64,000 nt of DNA from Streptomyces liliiviolaceus (GTDB taxonomy: Bacteria > Actinomycetota > Actinomycetes > Streptomycetales > Streptomycetaceae), in contig NZ_JAGPYQ010000001.1 of assembly GCF_018070025.1 (NCBI RefSeq), positions 3,720,001 to 3,784,000 of the forward strand. Reading direction: 5' to 3'. Below, in pieces: positions 37,125-44,709 of this stretch (positions are counted from its first letter, which is position 1; each line of letters opens with the position of its first letter). The position numbers and the translations under genes were made by a program. The notes under the pieces are model-generated. The model was not told the DNA's origin. It did not search any database and saw only the letters and a list, made by a program, of their open reading frames with translations.

Positions 37125-38539
37125 CGCCGCCCGCCACACCCCCCACGCACCACCAGCCCGAAGCCCCCCGCGACCTCGTCGGCATCGGCATCGGCCCCAG
37201 CAACCTCTCCCTCGCCGCCCTCGCCCACCCCCTCACCGAACTCGACACCGTCTTCTACGAACAACACCCCACCTTCGACTGGCACCCCGGCCTCCTCCTC
37301 GAAGGCGCCACCCTCCAAGTCCCCTTCCTCGCCGACCTCGTGACCCTCGCCGACCCCGCCAGCCCCTGGACCTTCCTCAACTACCTCAAGACCCGCGAAC
37401 GCCTCTTCCCCTTCTACTTCTCCGAGCGCTTCCACATCCACCGCGCCGAATACGCCGCCTACTGCCGCTGGGTCAGCGACAGCCTCCCCGGACTCCACTT
37501 CGGCCACCAGGTCGACGCCGTCCGCTGGAACCCCGAACGCGACGTCTTCGAAGTCGACTTCACCCAACTCGACACCGACGGCGAAGCCGAAGCCCTCGGC
37601 CGCACCTACACCAGGAACATCGCCCTCGGCATCGGCACCGCCCCCCACATCCCCGAACCGATGCGCCCCCTCGCCGAAGCACCCGGCGTCCCCGTCATCC
37701 ACGCCGCCGACTACCTCAAACACCGCGACGACTTCCTCACCGCCGACCACATCACCGTCATCGGATCAGGACAGTCCGGCGCCGAAGTCTTCCTCGACCT
37801 CCTCAGAAACCGCCCCGCAGGCCGCGAAAGAATCCACTGGCTCGCCCGCACCGAGGCCTTCGCACCCATGGAGTACTCGAAACTCGGACTCGAACACTTC
37901 ACCCCCGACTACACGCGCTACTTCCACGCCCTGCCCGAACCCGTACGCGACCGGCTCGTCCCCGCCCAGTGGCAGCTCCACAAAGGCATCGACGCCGACA
38001 CCATCGCCGCCATCCACGACGAGCTCTACCGCCGCACCCTCGACGGCGGCTGGCCCGACACCGTCCTCACCCCCGGCGTCCACGTCCGCACCGCGGGACG
38101 CATCGCCACCACCAAGATCGAACTGCACCTGGAACACACCCAGCAGGCCGGCCGCTCCCGCATCACCACCGACGCCGTCGTCCTCGCCACCGGCTACCGG
38201 GAACGCCCCCTCGACCGGCTCCTCGCCGGGCTCGACCCCTACATGCGCCGCGACGCCTCCGCCCGCCCCAGGATCGACGACCGGCACCGCCTCGTCCTCG
38301 ACCCCTCCGTCACCGGATCCGTCTACGTCCAGAACGCCGAGACACACACCCACGGCGTGGGCGCCCCCGACCTCGGACTCACCGCCTGGCGCGGCGCGAG
38401 CATCCTCAACTCCCTCACCGGCAAGGACCCCTACCCCCTGCCCAGCCGCACCGCCTTCACCACCTTCGGACTCGCCCCACAACCCCAGATCCCGTCCGCC
38501 CGCCGACCCAAGACCCTCACACCACTGGTGGCCGACTGA
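37121..38539 (+). CDS. FAD/NADPH N-hydroxylase (lysine/ornithine/diamine monooxygenase family)
   Basis: 472 residues. Adds an oxygen to a primary amine (IucD/PvdA/DesB family). The FAD motif is GIGIGPSNLSLAAL; the NADPH motif is VIGSGQSGAEVFLDLL; the substrate region has GLLLEGATLQVPFLADLVTL, and the C-terminal ATGYRERPL is the family's conserved ATGY. It is coupled to the decarboxylase by ATGA. The acyltransferase and NIS synthetase that complete desferrioxamine-type pathways (DesC, DesD) are absent; the next gene is a convergent 5'-nucleotidase. The hairpin at the stop serves as terminator. Confidence 0.88.
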   Translation: MTPPATPPTHHQPEAPRDLVGIGIGPSNLSLAALAHPLTELDTVFYEQHPTFDWHPGLLLEGATLQVPFLADLVTLADPASPWTFLNYLKTRERLFPFYFSERFHIHRAEYAAYCRWVSDSLPGLHFGHQVDAVRWNPERDVFEVDFTQLDTDGEAEALGRTYTRNIALGIGTAPHIPEPMRPLAEAPGVPVIHAADYLKHRDDFLTADHITVIGSGQSGAEVFLDLLRNRPAGRERIHWLARTEAFAPMEYSKLGLEHFTPDYTRYFHALPEPVRDRLVPAQWQLHKGIDADTIAAIHDELYRRTLDGGWPDTVLTPGVHVRTAGRIATTKIELHLEHTQQAGRSRITTDAVVLATGYRERPLDRLLAGLDPYMRRDASARPRIDDRHRLVLDPSVTGSVYVQNAETHTHGVGAPDLGLTAWRGASILNSLTGKDPYPLPSRTAFTTFGLAPQPQIPSARRPKTLTPLVAD

Positions 38540-38558
38540 GAATCAGCCGGCCACCAGT
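38524..38558. terminator. Hairpin overlapping the N-hydroxylase stop
   Basis: ACTGGTGGCCG (38524-38534) and CGGCCACCAGT (38548-38558): an 11-bp perfect stem. It spans the stop codon and lies 22 bases from the convergent 5'-nucleotidase stop, so it is probably a bidirectional terminator. Confidence 0.7.
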
Positions 38559-38580
38559 AAGAACACCCGCGCAAACCGTT

Positions 38581-40389
38581 CTAGAAGACCGGCGTGCCCT
38601 CACGCGTCAGCTTCCAGTCCACCGACGCGAACTCCTTCGGGTCCAGCGAACCCTTCGCCGTCACCCACTCCGCGATCCGCGTACGAATCTCCGTCGACTC
38701 CGCCCACAGCTCCTTGGCCGACGCGACGTGCGGGAACGCACCCCCACCGTTCGCCCGGTAGTTGTTCACCGCGAACACGAACTGCTGCGCGTCGTCCAAC
38801 GCCGCACCGTCGAAGGAGAGATTCTTGATCCGCGACCCCGCCGCCTGCGCGATGTCGATGTCGTACGACAGCCCCGACACGTAGTCGTAGTTGTAGTCCG
38901 GCCGGTTGCCCGCGTTCGTCAGCTTCTCCACGTCGACCGCCGCACCGGCCGCCGTCTGCACGAAATACTCCGCCGAGAACTCCAGATACGCCCGCACCTG
39001 CGCACCCGTCAGCAACTTCGCGACCAACGTGTTGTCGTACACGTACAGACTCGACAGATCCCGGATCGTCACATCCCCCGCCGGAATCTCCGACGTCCGC
39101 GAGAACGGCGACGCCTGCGACAGCACCGGCAACGACGCGTACTCCGTACCCGCCAGCGCCGCCTTGACCACGTCCTCCTGGACCTTCGTGATCAGGTCGA
39201 TGATCGGCGCGTCCTTGTACCGCGCCTCCACCGTCGTCAACGTCTCCGTCGCCGTACCCACCACCTGATTGACGTACGCCACGACCACGGCGTGCTCGTC
39301 CTTCAGCAACTTCGTGATCCTCGGGTCGTCCGCCACCGCATTCGAGTTACGGACCGACGCCGCCACCGACTCGACCGACCAGCGGCCCTTCTCGAAGACC
39401 AACTCGAAGTCGAACAGTGAAAGTCGCTCCGCGAACGCCAGCGGCTCCGACAGCACGACCGTCTTACCCGACTTCGTGTTCGGCACCTTCAGCTCGGGAA
39501 TCTCCACATGCGCGTGCCCGACCAGAATCGCGTCGATCCCCGGCACCTGCTGCGCCACCAGAGCCGCCGAATTCTCCACGTACGGCAACTGGTCACCGTA
39601 CGACGACGTACCGGACGACCCACTGTGCGCGGACACGACCACCACGTCCGCACCCATCGAACGCAGCTTCGGCACCCACTTCGCCGCCTGCTCCTCAAGA
39701 CCGGGGAACACCAGCTTTCCCTGGACATACGCCTTGTCCCAGATCGCGATACCCGGATTCGTCAGCCCGAGAACCGCGACCTTGACCGGCGGAGCACCCT
39801 TCACATGGAACTTCTTCATGAAGTACGGAGGGAAAGCCGGCTTCAACGTCTTCGCGTCCAGCGCATTCGCACCCAGCAGCGGGAAACGGCACTGCTGCTC
39901 GAACTTCCGCAGCGTCTCGATACCGTAATTGAACTCGTGATTCCCCAGCGCCACCGCGTCATAACCGATCGCGTTCATCGCCTGCGCCATCGGATGCACC
40001 GGACCGCCCTTGGCGGTGATCGGGTCCACCTTCGCGTAGTAGTACGTCAGCGGCGTGCCCTGGATCGTGTCACCCGCGTCCAGGAGCAGCGTGTTCCCAC
40101 GGCCCTTCTCCTTGCGCACCGCGTTCACCAGCGTCGAGATACGCGCCAGACCCTGCGCGTTGCCCGCCGCGTCCTTGTACTCCGCGTCCTTGAAGTAGTC
40201 CCAGTTGAAGACATGGCCGTGCAGGTCCGTCGTGCCCATCACCGTCAGCGAGTACCGCTTCGGCTTCGGCTTCCCGTGCCCCGCCGCCACCGCGGCCTCG
40301 GCGCTCGGCGCCGCGGCCGCACCGGCCAGAGCGACCCCGGCCCCGGTCACAGCGGACTTCTTCAGGAACTTCCGACGGTTCAACGGCAT
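38581..40389 (-). CDS. Secreted 5'-nucleotidase / 2',3'-cyclic phosphodiesterase
   Basis: 602 residues with a Tat signal (MPLNRRKFLKKSAVTGAG, then AAAAPSAEA). Metallophosphatase domain with metal motifs TTDLHGH, DAGDTIQG, GNHEFNYG and GHAHVEIPE. The C-terminal 5'-nucleotidase domain is visible: QASPFSRTSEIPAGDVTIRD and FAVNNYRANGGGAFPH. It would release phosphate and nucleosides outside the cell. The start ATG at 40389 has GAGGA upstream. Two 18-base direct repeats lie before it. The gene is adjacent to the divergent SIMPL gene. Confidence 0.93.
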   Translation of the reverse strand: MPLNRRKFLKKSAVTGAGVALAGAAAAPSAEAAVAAGHGKPKPKRYSLTVMGTTDLHGHVFNWDYFKDAEYKDAAGNAQGLARISTLVNAVRKEKGRGNTLLLDAGDTIQGTPLTYYYAKVDPITAKGGPVHPMAQAMNAIGYDAVALGNHEFNYGIETLRKFEQQCRFPLLGANALDAKTLKPAFPPYFMKKFHVKGAPPVKVAVLGLTNPGIAIWDKAYVQGKLVFPGLEEQAAKWVPKLRSMGADVVVVSAHSGSSGTSSYGDQLPYVENSAALVAQQVPGIDAILVGHAHVEIPELKVPNTKSGKTVVLSEPLAFAERLSLFDFELVFEKGRWSVESVAASVRNSNAVADDPRITKLLKDEHAVVVAYVNQVVGTATETLTTVEARYKDAPIIDLITKVQEDVVKAALAGTEYASLPVLSQASPFSRTSEIPAGDVTIRDLSSLYVYDNTLVAKLLTGAQVRAYLEFSAEYFVQTAAGAAVDVEKLTNAGNRPDYNYDYVSGLSYDIDIAQAAGSRIKNLSFDGAALDDAQQFVFAVNNYRANGGGAFPHVASAKELWAESTEIRTRIAEWVTAKGSLDPKEFASVDWKLTREGTPVF

Positions 40390-40414
40390 GACGGGCTACT
40401 CCTCGGAGGAACGA

Positions 40415-40475
40415 TCAACGACGCGCGTAGATGTCGGGACGACTGGCGATCCCCACTTCAACAACGCGCGTAGAT
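40415..40475. promoter_or_regulatory. Two 18-base direct repeats upstream of the 5'-nucleotidase
   Basis: TCAACGACGCGCGTAGAT (40415-40432) and TCAACAACGCGCGTAGAT (40458-40475) differ at one base and start 43 bases apart. They lie 26 bases from the nucleotidase ATG, between it and the divergent SIMPL gene. They look like paired binding sites or a duplicated promoter element. The regulator is unknown. Confidence 0.55.
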
Positions 40476-40596
40476 TCTGACCCGTTCACCCCACGCGGCA
40501 ACACCCCCCGCAGGTTTCGATCTGATGACCGGCAGGCACCATGACCGGCCCGCCGGGGACAGACGCGACCGGCTCACCGGTGCCACAGTGGTACGC

Positions 40597-41322
40597 ATGA
40601 CCTCCGCACCCGAGCAACCAGGGCACCCCGGACCCGCCACCCCCTACGGCACCCCCGCGGCCCCCCGCATCGCCGTCCGCGGCGAAGCCCACCTCGAAGT
40701 CGACCCCGAGATCGCCCGCATCGGCATCACCGTCAGCGCCCGCGGCACCGACCGCACCGACGCCCTCACCGACCTCACCCGCCGCAACACCACGGCCCTC
40801 GACCTCATCAAGACCTACGGCGACGCCGTCGAAAAACTCGAAACCGGCGCCTTCTCCATCACCCCCGAACTCACCAGGCACGGCCGCGGCGAACGCATCC
40901 GCGCCTACCACGGACGCGTCCACATCACCGCCGAACTCACCGACTTCACCGCCCTCGGCGAACTCACCACCCGCCTCGCCGACCTCGACCTCACCAGCAT
41001 CGACGGCCCCTGGTGGGCCCTGCGCCCCGACTCGCCCGCCCACCGCCAAGCCAGACAGCAAGCCGTACGCGAAGCGGTCCAGCGAGCCCGCGAATACGCC
41101 GAAGCCCTCGGCACCACCCTCGCCGCCCTCGTCGAACTCGCCGACATCGAAGCCGAGAACGCCCAGCCCTACGCCATGGCGGCCCCCCAGTTCGCCATGC
41201 GCTCCAAAGGCTTCGACGCCGGCGCCCCCGAACAAACCCCCGCACTCGACCTCGAACCCGAAAGGCAACACGTGTACGCACAGGTCAACGCCCGCTTCAC
41301 CATGTCACCACCAGCACTCTGA
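40597..41322 (+). CDS. SIMPL-domain (DUF541) protein
   Basis: 241 residues from the ATG at 40597. The SIMPL/DUF541 fold is shown by RIAVRGEAHLEVDPEIARIGITVSARG-type start, ALDLIKTYGDAVEKLETGAFSITP, RAYHGRVHITAELTDFTALGELTTRL and RQQAVREAVQRAREYAEALG. Function of the family is not settled (BP26-like, stress related). No signal peptide is visible here, unlike many relatives. CACAGT ending 11 bases before the ATG suggests a short leader or leaderless start. Confidence 0.85.
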   Translation: MTSAPEQPGHPGPATPYGTPAAPRIAVRGEAHLEVDPEIARIGITVSARGTDRTDALTDLTRRNTTALDLIKTYGDAVEKLETGAFSITPELTRHGRGERIRAYHGRVHITAELTDFTALGELTTRLADLDLTSIDGPWWALRPDSPAHRQARQQAVREAVQRAREYAEALGTTLAALVELADIEAENAQPYAMAAPQFAMRSKGFDAGAPEQTPALDLEPERQHVYAQVNARFTMSPPAL

Positions 41323-41453
41323 AAGCCCTCCGAAGAACTCCCGAAATGCTCATCGGAGCGCCCCCGCGCACAATCCAACCCTTGTCAATATCCCTTCACG
41401 CAAAGGTTGTTGAGTAGTCATGCAGCGCCAATTCCCTACCCGCTGGTAAGCCC

Positions 41454-41459
41454 TAGGCT
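41454..41459 (+). promoter_or_regulatory. Likely -10 box of pyk, leaderless start
   Basis: TAGGCT, a good match to the HrdB-type -10 (TAGRYT), ends six bases before the pyk ATG at 41466, so transcription would begin at or next to the start codon. No clear ribosome-binding site is present, which fits a leaderless message. The -35 is weak. Confidence 0.5.
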
Positions 41460-41465
41460 CACACC

Positions 41466-42902
41466 ATGCGCCGAGCAAAGATCGTCTGTACATTGGGCCC
41501 CGCCACCGACTCCTACGACCAGATCAAAGCACTGGTCGAAGCCGGAATGGACGTAGCCCGCTTCAACCTCAGCCACGGCGGCTACGCCGACCACGAGGAG
41601 CGTTACCAGCACGTACGCAAGGCCTCCGACGAGACCGGCCGCAGCGTCGGCATCCTCGCCGACCTCCAGGGCCCCAAGATCCGACTCGGCCGCTTCACCG
41701 AAGGCCCCGTACTCCTCGAACGCGGCGACACCTTCACCATCACCGTCGAAGAGGGCGCCCAGGGCGACCGCCAGACCTGCGGAACCACGTACGCCGGACT
41801 CGCCGCCGACGTCACCACCGGCGAACGCATCCTCGTCGACGACGGAAAGGTCTGCCTCGAAGTCACCTCCGTCGACGGACCCCGCGTCCACACCACCGTC
41901 GTCGAAGGCGGCATGGTCTCCGACAACAAGGGCCTCAACCTCCCCGGCGTCGCCGTCTCCGTCCCCGCCCTCTCCGACAAGGACGAGAACGACCTCCGCT
42001 GGGCGCTGCGCACCGGCTGCGACGTCATCGCCCTCTCCTTCGTCCGCAGCGGACGCGACATCGAGGACGTCCACCGGATCATGGACGAGGAGGGCCGCCG
42101 CCTCCCCGTGATCGCCAAGGTCGAGAAACCGCAGGCCGTCGACAACATCGAGGACATCGTCGCCGCCTTCGACGGCATCATGGTCGCCCGGGGCGACCTC
42201 GGCGTCGAGATGCCCCTGGAGCAGGTCCCGATCGTCCAGAAGCGCGCGATCAAACTGGCCAAGCGCAACGCCAAGCCGGTGATCGTCGCCACCCAGATGC
42301 TCGACTCGATGATCGAGAACTCCCGCCCCACCAGGGCCGAGGCCTCGGACGTGGCCAACGCCGTCATCGACGGCACGGACGCGGTGATGCTGTCCGGCGA
42401 GACCAGCGTCGGCAAGTACCCCGTCGAGACGGTCGCCACGATGGCCCGGATCGTGGAGGCGGCGGAGGAGGACATCCTGGCCAAGGGCCTGCCGCCGCTG
42501 ACCGACCGGAACAAGCCGCGCACGCAGGGCGGCGCGGTCGCCCGGGCCGCCGCCGAGATGGGCGACTTCCTGGGCGCGAAGTTCCTGGTCGCCTTCACGC
42601 AGTCCGGTGACACGGTCCGCCGGCTGTCGCGCTACCGCTCGCCGATCCCGCTCCTGGCCTTCACCCCGGACGAGGCGACGCGCTCGCAGCTGAACCTGAC
42701 GTGGGGCGTCGAGACGCTGCTCGGGCCGCGCGTCGACTCGACGGACGCGATGGTCGACCAGGTCGACGAACTCCTCCTGAAGCACGGCCGCTGCCGCAAG
42801 GGCGACATCGTCGTCATCACGGCCGGCTCACCCCCCGGAGTCTCCGGCTCCACGAACCTGGTCCGAGTCCACCACATCGGAGAGGACGACAGCCCGAAGT
42901 AG
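41466..42902 (+). CDS. pyk: Pyruvate kinase
   Basis: 478 residues, full length. Makes pyruvate and ATP from phosphoenolpyruvate and ADP in glycolysis. RRAKIVCTLGPATDSYDQI starts the barrel; ARFNLSHGG (K+/ADP site), ADLQGPKIRLG, IAKVEKPQAVDNIEDI (the catalytic Lys), MVARGDLGVEMPLEQVP (Mg2+ and phosphate) and the signature ATQMLDSMIENSRPTRAE are all present. The C-terminal allosteric domain ends GSTNLVRVHHIG. It converges on the LAGLIDADG gene with ten bases between stops. Confidence 0.97.
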   Translation: MRRAKIVCTLGPATDSYDQIKALVEAGMDVARFNLSHGGYADHEERYQHVRKASDETGRSVGILADLQGPKIRLGRFTEGPVLLERGDTFTITVEEGAQGDRQTCGTTYAGLAADVTTGERILVDDGKVCLEVTSVDGPRVHTTVVEGGMVSDNKGLNLPGVAVSVPALSDKDENDLRWALRTGCDVIALSFVRSGRDIEDVHRIMDEEGRRLPVIAKVEKPQAVDNIEDIVAAFDGIMVARGDLGVEMPLEQVPIVQKRAIKLAKRNAKPVIVATQMLDSMIENSRPTRAEASDVANAVIDGTDAVMLSGETSVGKYPVETVATMARIVEAAEEDILAKGLPPLTDRNKPRTQGGAVARAAAEMGDFLGAKFLVAFTQSGDTVRRLSRYRSPIPLLAFTPDEATRSQLNLTWGVETLLGPRVDSTDAMVDQVDELLLKHGRCRKGDIVVITAGSPPGVSGSTNLVRVHHIGEDDSPK

Positions 42903-42912
42903 GGGCGGGGGC

Positions 42913-43674
42913 TCAGTACTTGGGCCCTACGTGGAGGTCCATGAGGGCGACGGAGGCACGGCGGGCGACGGAGATGTTGCGTGAGTTCGCCTGCCTCCAT
43001 TCGACACCGACTCTGTCGAGGGTATTCGTGAAGAGCCGCATGATGTCGCTCGACAAGTTGGTGAAGAAATACCGGGGATATTCGTAGAGTTTGGGCTCGC
43101 CTTTCACGAGGCGGGTGGTCCGGTTGGTGATGCGGCACCCGTCGGAGTGGATGAGCCCCCGGACGAACTCCCACGGGTGGGCATCGACGATCTCCTGCTG
43201 CCAGCGCTCCAGAGCGATGGTGCGCTCATGCTTCTTGCCCGGCCCGTGCTGGGGGAAGAGGCAGGGCCAGTGCTTGCTGGCGGCGGTGACCGCCACGCAG
43301 CCGTCCTTCTTCACGCGAGACACACTGTTGTCCGGACGAGCGGACCGGATCGCGGCCTCGCAGGCGTCGATGAGGCCGGGCCAGGCGTTGTCGCACACGA
43401 TGCGGAGGTAGTACACGCCTCTGCGGTGAGCACTGACACAGCCGTCACCGAGATAGAGGCCGAGGAGATACGCGTACGCTCGCGGATCCTCGGGCGGCCC
43501 TGGCACACCTTGACAGCGGGGGCACGGCTTGCCGGCGTGTTTCAGCGGCTCGATGCGGGTCTGCCAGGAGCGCAGGGCCGCGCGTGAGACGCCTGTCTCA
43601 TTGCTGACGGAGTTCAGGCTGTGGCCCTGGCCGACCAGTGCGAGCGCCCGCTTGCGTGTGCTCATGTCGTACAT
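42913..43674 (-). CDS. HTH-LAGLIDADG protein (homing-endonuclease-like) beside a tRNA gene
   Basis: 253 residues from the ATG at 43674. N-terminal helix-turn-helix: RKRALALVGQGHSLNSVSNE then TGVSRAALRSWQTR. A CxxC pair (PCPRCQG) follows. Two degenerate LAGLIDADG motifs are visible: AYLLGLYLGDGCVS and EFVRGLIHSDGCRI, each ending in the Asp-Gly used for metal in homing endonucleases. Between them are basic strands (DNSVSRVKKDGC) as in DNA-binding saddles. It may be a domesticated endonuclease acting as a regulator. It lies downstream of a tRNA gene on the same strand, separated by a terminator. No intein or intron is seen. Confidence 0.75.
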   Translation of the reverse strand: MYDMSTRKRALALVGQGHSLNSVSNETGVSRAALRSWQTRIEPLKHAGKPCPRCQGVPGPPEDPRAYAYLLGLYLGDGCVSAHRRGVYYLRIVCDNAWPGLIDACEAAIRSARPDNSVSRVKKDGCVAVTAASKHWPCLFPQHGPGKKHERTIALERWQQEIVDAHPWEFVRGLIHSDGCRITNRTTRLVKGEPKLYEYPRYFFTNLSSDIMRLFTNTLDRVGVEWRQANSRNISVARRASVALMDLHVGPKY

Positions 43675-43712
43675 GTGGACACTCTGTGAGCGGGGGCCGA
43701 ACGACACGCAGC

Positions 43713-43750
43713 AAAAAGCGGATGTTCACGAGAACGGGAACATCCGCTTT
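43713..43750 (-). terminator. Intrinsic terminator after the tRNA gene
   Basis: AAAGCGGATGTTC (43715-43727) and GAACATCCGCTTT (43738-43750) form a 13-bp perfect stem with a ten-base loop. On the minus strand the stem is followed by TTTTT, giving a textbook terminator about 30 bases after the tRNA 3' end. Confidence 0.85.
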
Positions 43751-43780
43751 ACTGTGCTGACCTTGGAATCAAAGGAAAAG

Positions 43781-43855
43781 TGCCCCAGGTGGGATTCGAA
43801 CCCACACTGTCCGCTGTTTGAGAGCGGCCTCTCTAACCGATTGGAGTACTGGGGC
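43781..43855 (-). tRNA. tRNA with anticodon CAA (Leu by codon), short variable loop
   Basis: 75 bases, no encoded CCA. Acceptor stem GCCCCAG/CTGGGGC is perfect (seven pairs), T8 and A9 are present, and the T arm is GTGGG-TTCGAAT-CCCAC. The anticodon stem is CCGCT/AGCGG with loop CTCAAAC, so the anticodon reads CAA (codon UUG, leucine). The discriminator is A73. The D stem has only three clear pairs (CTC/GAG) and an enlarged loop with GG. The variable loop is only five bases (ACAGT), whereas bacterial tRNA-Leu has a long variable arm. The amino acid is therefore not certain. Confidence 0.8.
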
Positions 43856-43891
43856 CTTGGAAAAGAAGGGTTGCGACCACCCCTCGGCCCA

Positions 43892-43916
43892 CTACCTTAC
43901 CGCAGCTAGGTAGGCT
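43892..43916 (+). promoter_or_regulatory. Divergent promoter region of pdtaR-like gene and tRNA
   Basis: CTACCT (43892-43897) and AGGTAG (43908-43913) are inverted. TAGGCT (43911-43916) is a good -10 for the response-regulator gene, whose GTG is 38 bases on. On the other strand TAAGGT (complement of 43894-43899) can be the -10 of the tRNA gene. Both promoters thus overlap the same dyad in a 98-base gap. Confidence 0.4.
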
Positions 43917-43953
43917 CTTGGGAGCAGTACCTGCCCCATAAAGAGGAGCCCCC

Positions 43954-44622
43954 GTGACCGCCCCCGAGTCGCCCCAGCCCGTAGACGCGCCCGACGACGA
44001 CAAGTCGCACGTGCCTCCGCTGACGACCCGTGTCGTCATCGCCGAGGACGAGGCGCTGATCCGTCTCGACCTCAAGGAGATGCTCGAAGAAGAGGGGTAC
44101 TCGGTCGTCGGCGAGGCCGGTGACGGTGAGGAAGCCGTCGAGCTCGCCCGGGAGCACCGCCCTGACCTGGTCATCCTCGATGTGAAGATGCCGAAGCTCG
44201 ACGGGATCTCCGCTGCGGAGAAGATCGCGGAGGAGTCCATCGCCCCCGTGCTGATGCTGACCGCGTTCTCGCAGCGCGACCTCGTCGAGCGGGCGAGGGA
44301 CGCCGGCGCGATGGCGTACCTGGTGAAGCCGTTCAGCAAGAGTGACGTCGTTCCGGCCATCGAGATGGCCGTCTCACGGTTCACGGAGCTGAAGGCGCTG
44401 GAGAAGGAGATCGAGGATCTCACCCAGCGTCTGGAGACGCGGAAGCTGGTGGACCGCGCGAAGTCGGTGCTTCAGACGGAGTACGGCCTCACCGAGCCGG
44501 CGGCGTTCCGGTGGATCCAGAAGACGTCGATGGACCGCCGTATGTCGATGCAGCAGGTCGCCGAGGCGGTCATCCTGGACGCCGACGAGAAGAAGGCCGA
44601 CAAGAAGGCCGCCAAGGGCTGA
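43954..44622 (+). CDS. pdtaR: ANTAR-domain response regulator, PdtaR-like
   Basis: 222 residues from a GTG with GAGGAG upstream. An N-terminal receiver (VIAEDEALIRLDL, phospho-acceptor Asp76 in LVILDVKMP, Thr in MLTAFS, Lys in LVKPF) is followed by a helix and a C-terminal ANTAR RNA-binding domain (LETRKLVDRAKSVLQTEYGL, then AFRWIQKTSMDRRMSMQQVAEAV). ANTAR proteins bind RNA hairpins to prevent termination. The match to actinobacterial PdtaR is clear from memory; its kinase gene (pdtaS) is not in the window. The tail is Lys/Ala/Glu-rich. Confidence 0.93.
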   Translation: MTAPESPQPVDAPDDDKSHVPPLTTRVVIAEDEALIRLDLKEMLEEEGYSVVGEAGDGEEAVELAREHRPDLVILDVKMPKLDGISAAEKIAEESIAPVLMLTAFSQRDLVERARDAGAMAYLVKPFSKSDVVPAIEMAVSRFTELKALEKEIEDLTQRLETRKLVDRAKSVLQTEYGLTEPAAFRWIQKTSMDRRMSMQQVAEAVILDADEKKADKKAAKG

Positions 44623-44636
44623 TCGGCGGGAGTTCC

Positions 44637-44690
44637 CGTACGGCTGAGGCCCGCACCCCGGATTTCACGGGTGCGGGCCTCAGCCGTACG
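44637..44690. terminator. 22-bp perfect hairpin between pdtaR and livF
   Basis: Arms 44637-44658 and 44669-44690 (CGTACGGCTGAGGCCCGCAC.. and its exact complement) around a ten-base loop. It lies between convergent genes and ends both transcripts. No T-run, as in many Streptomyces terminators. Confidence 0.85.
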
Positions 44691-44709
44691 CAGGCAAGAG
44701 CCAGAGACC

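Noticed and set aside
40476..40500. PHO box for the 5'-nucleotidase (GTTCACCCCAC)
   Set aside because: A single half-like unit is present on the opposite strand and no second 11-base direct repeat follows; too weak to call.
43700..43860. Integrated element attachment site at the tRNA gene
   Set aside because: No integrase and no duplicated tRNA 3' end was seen within the window; the neighbours are core genes.
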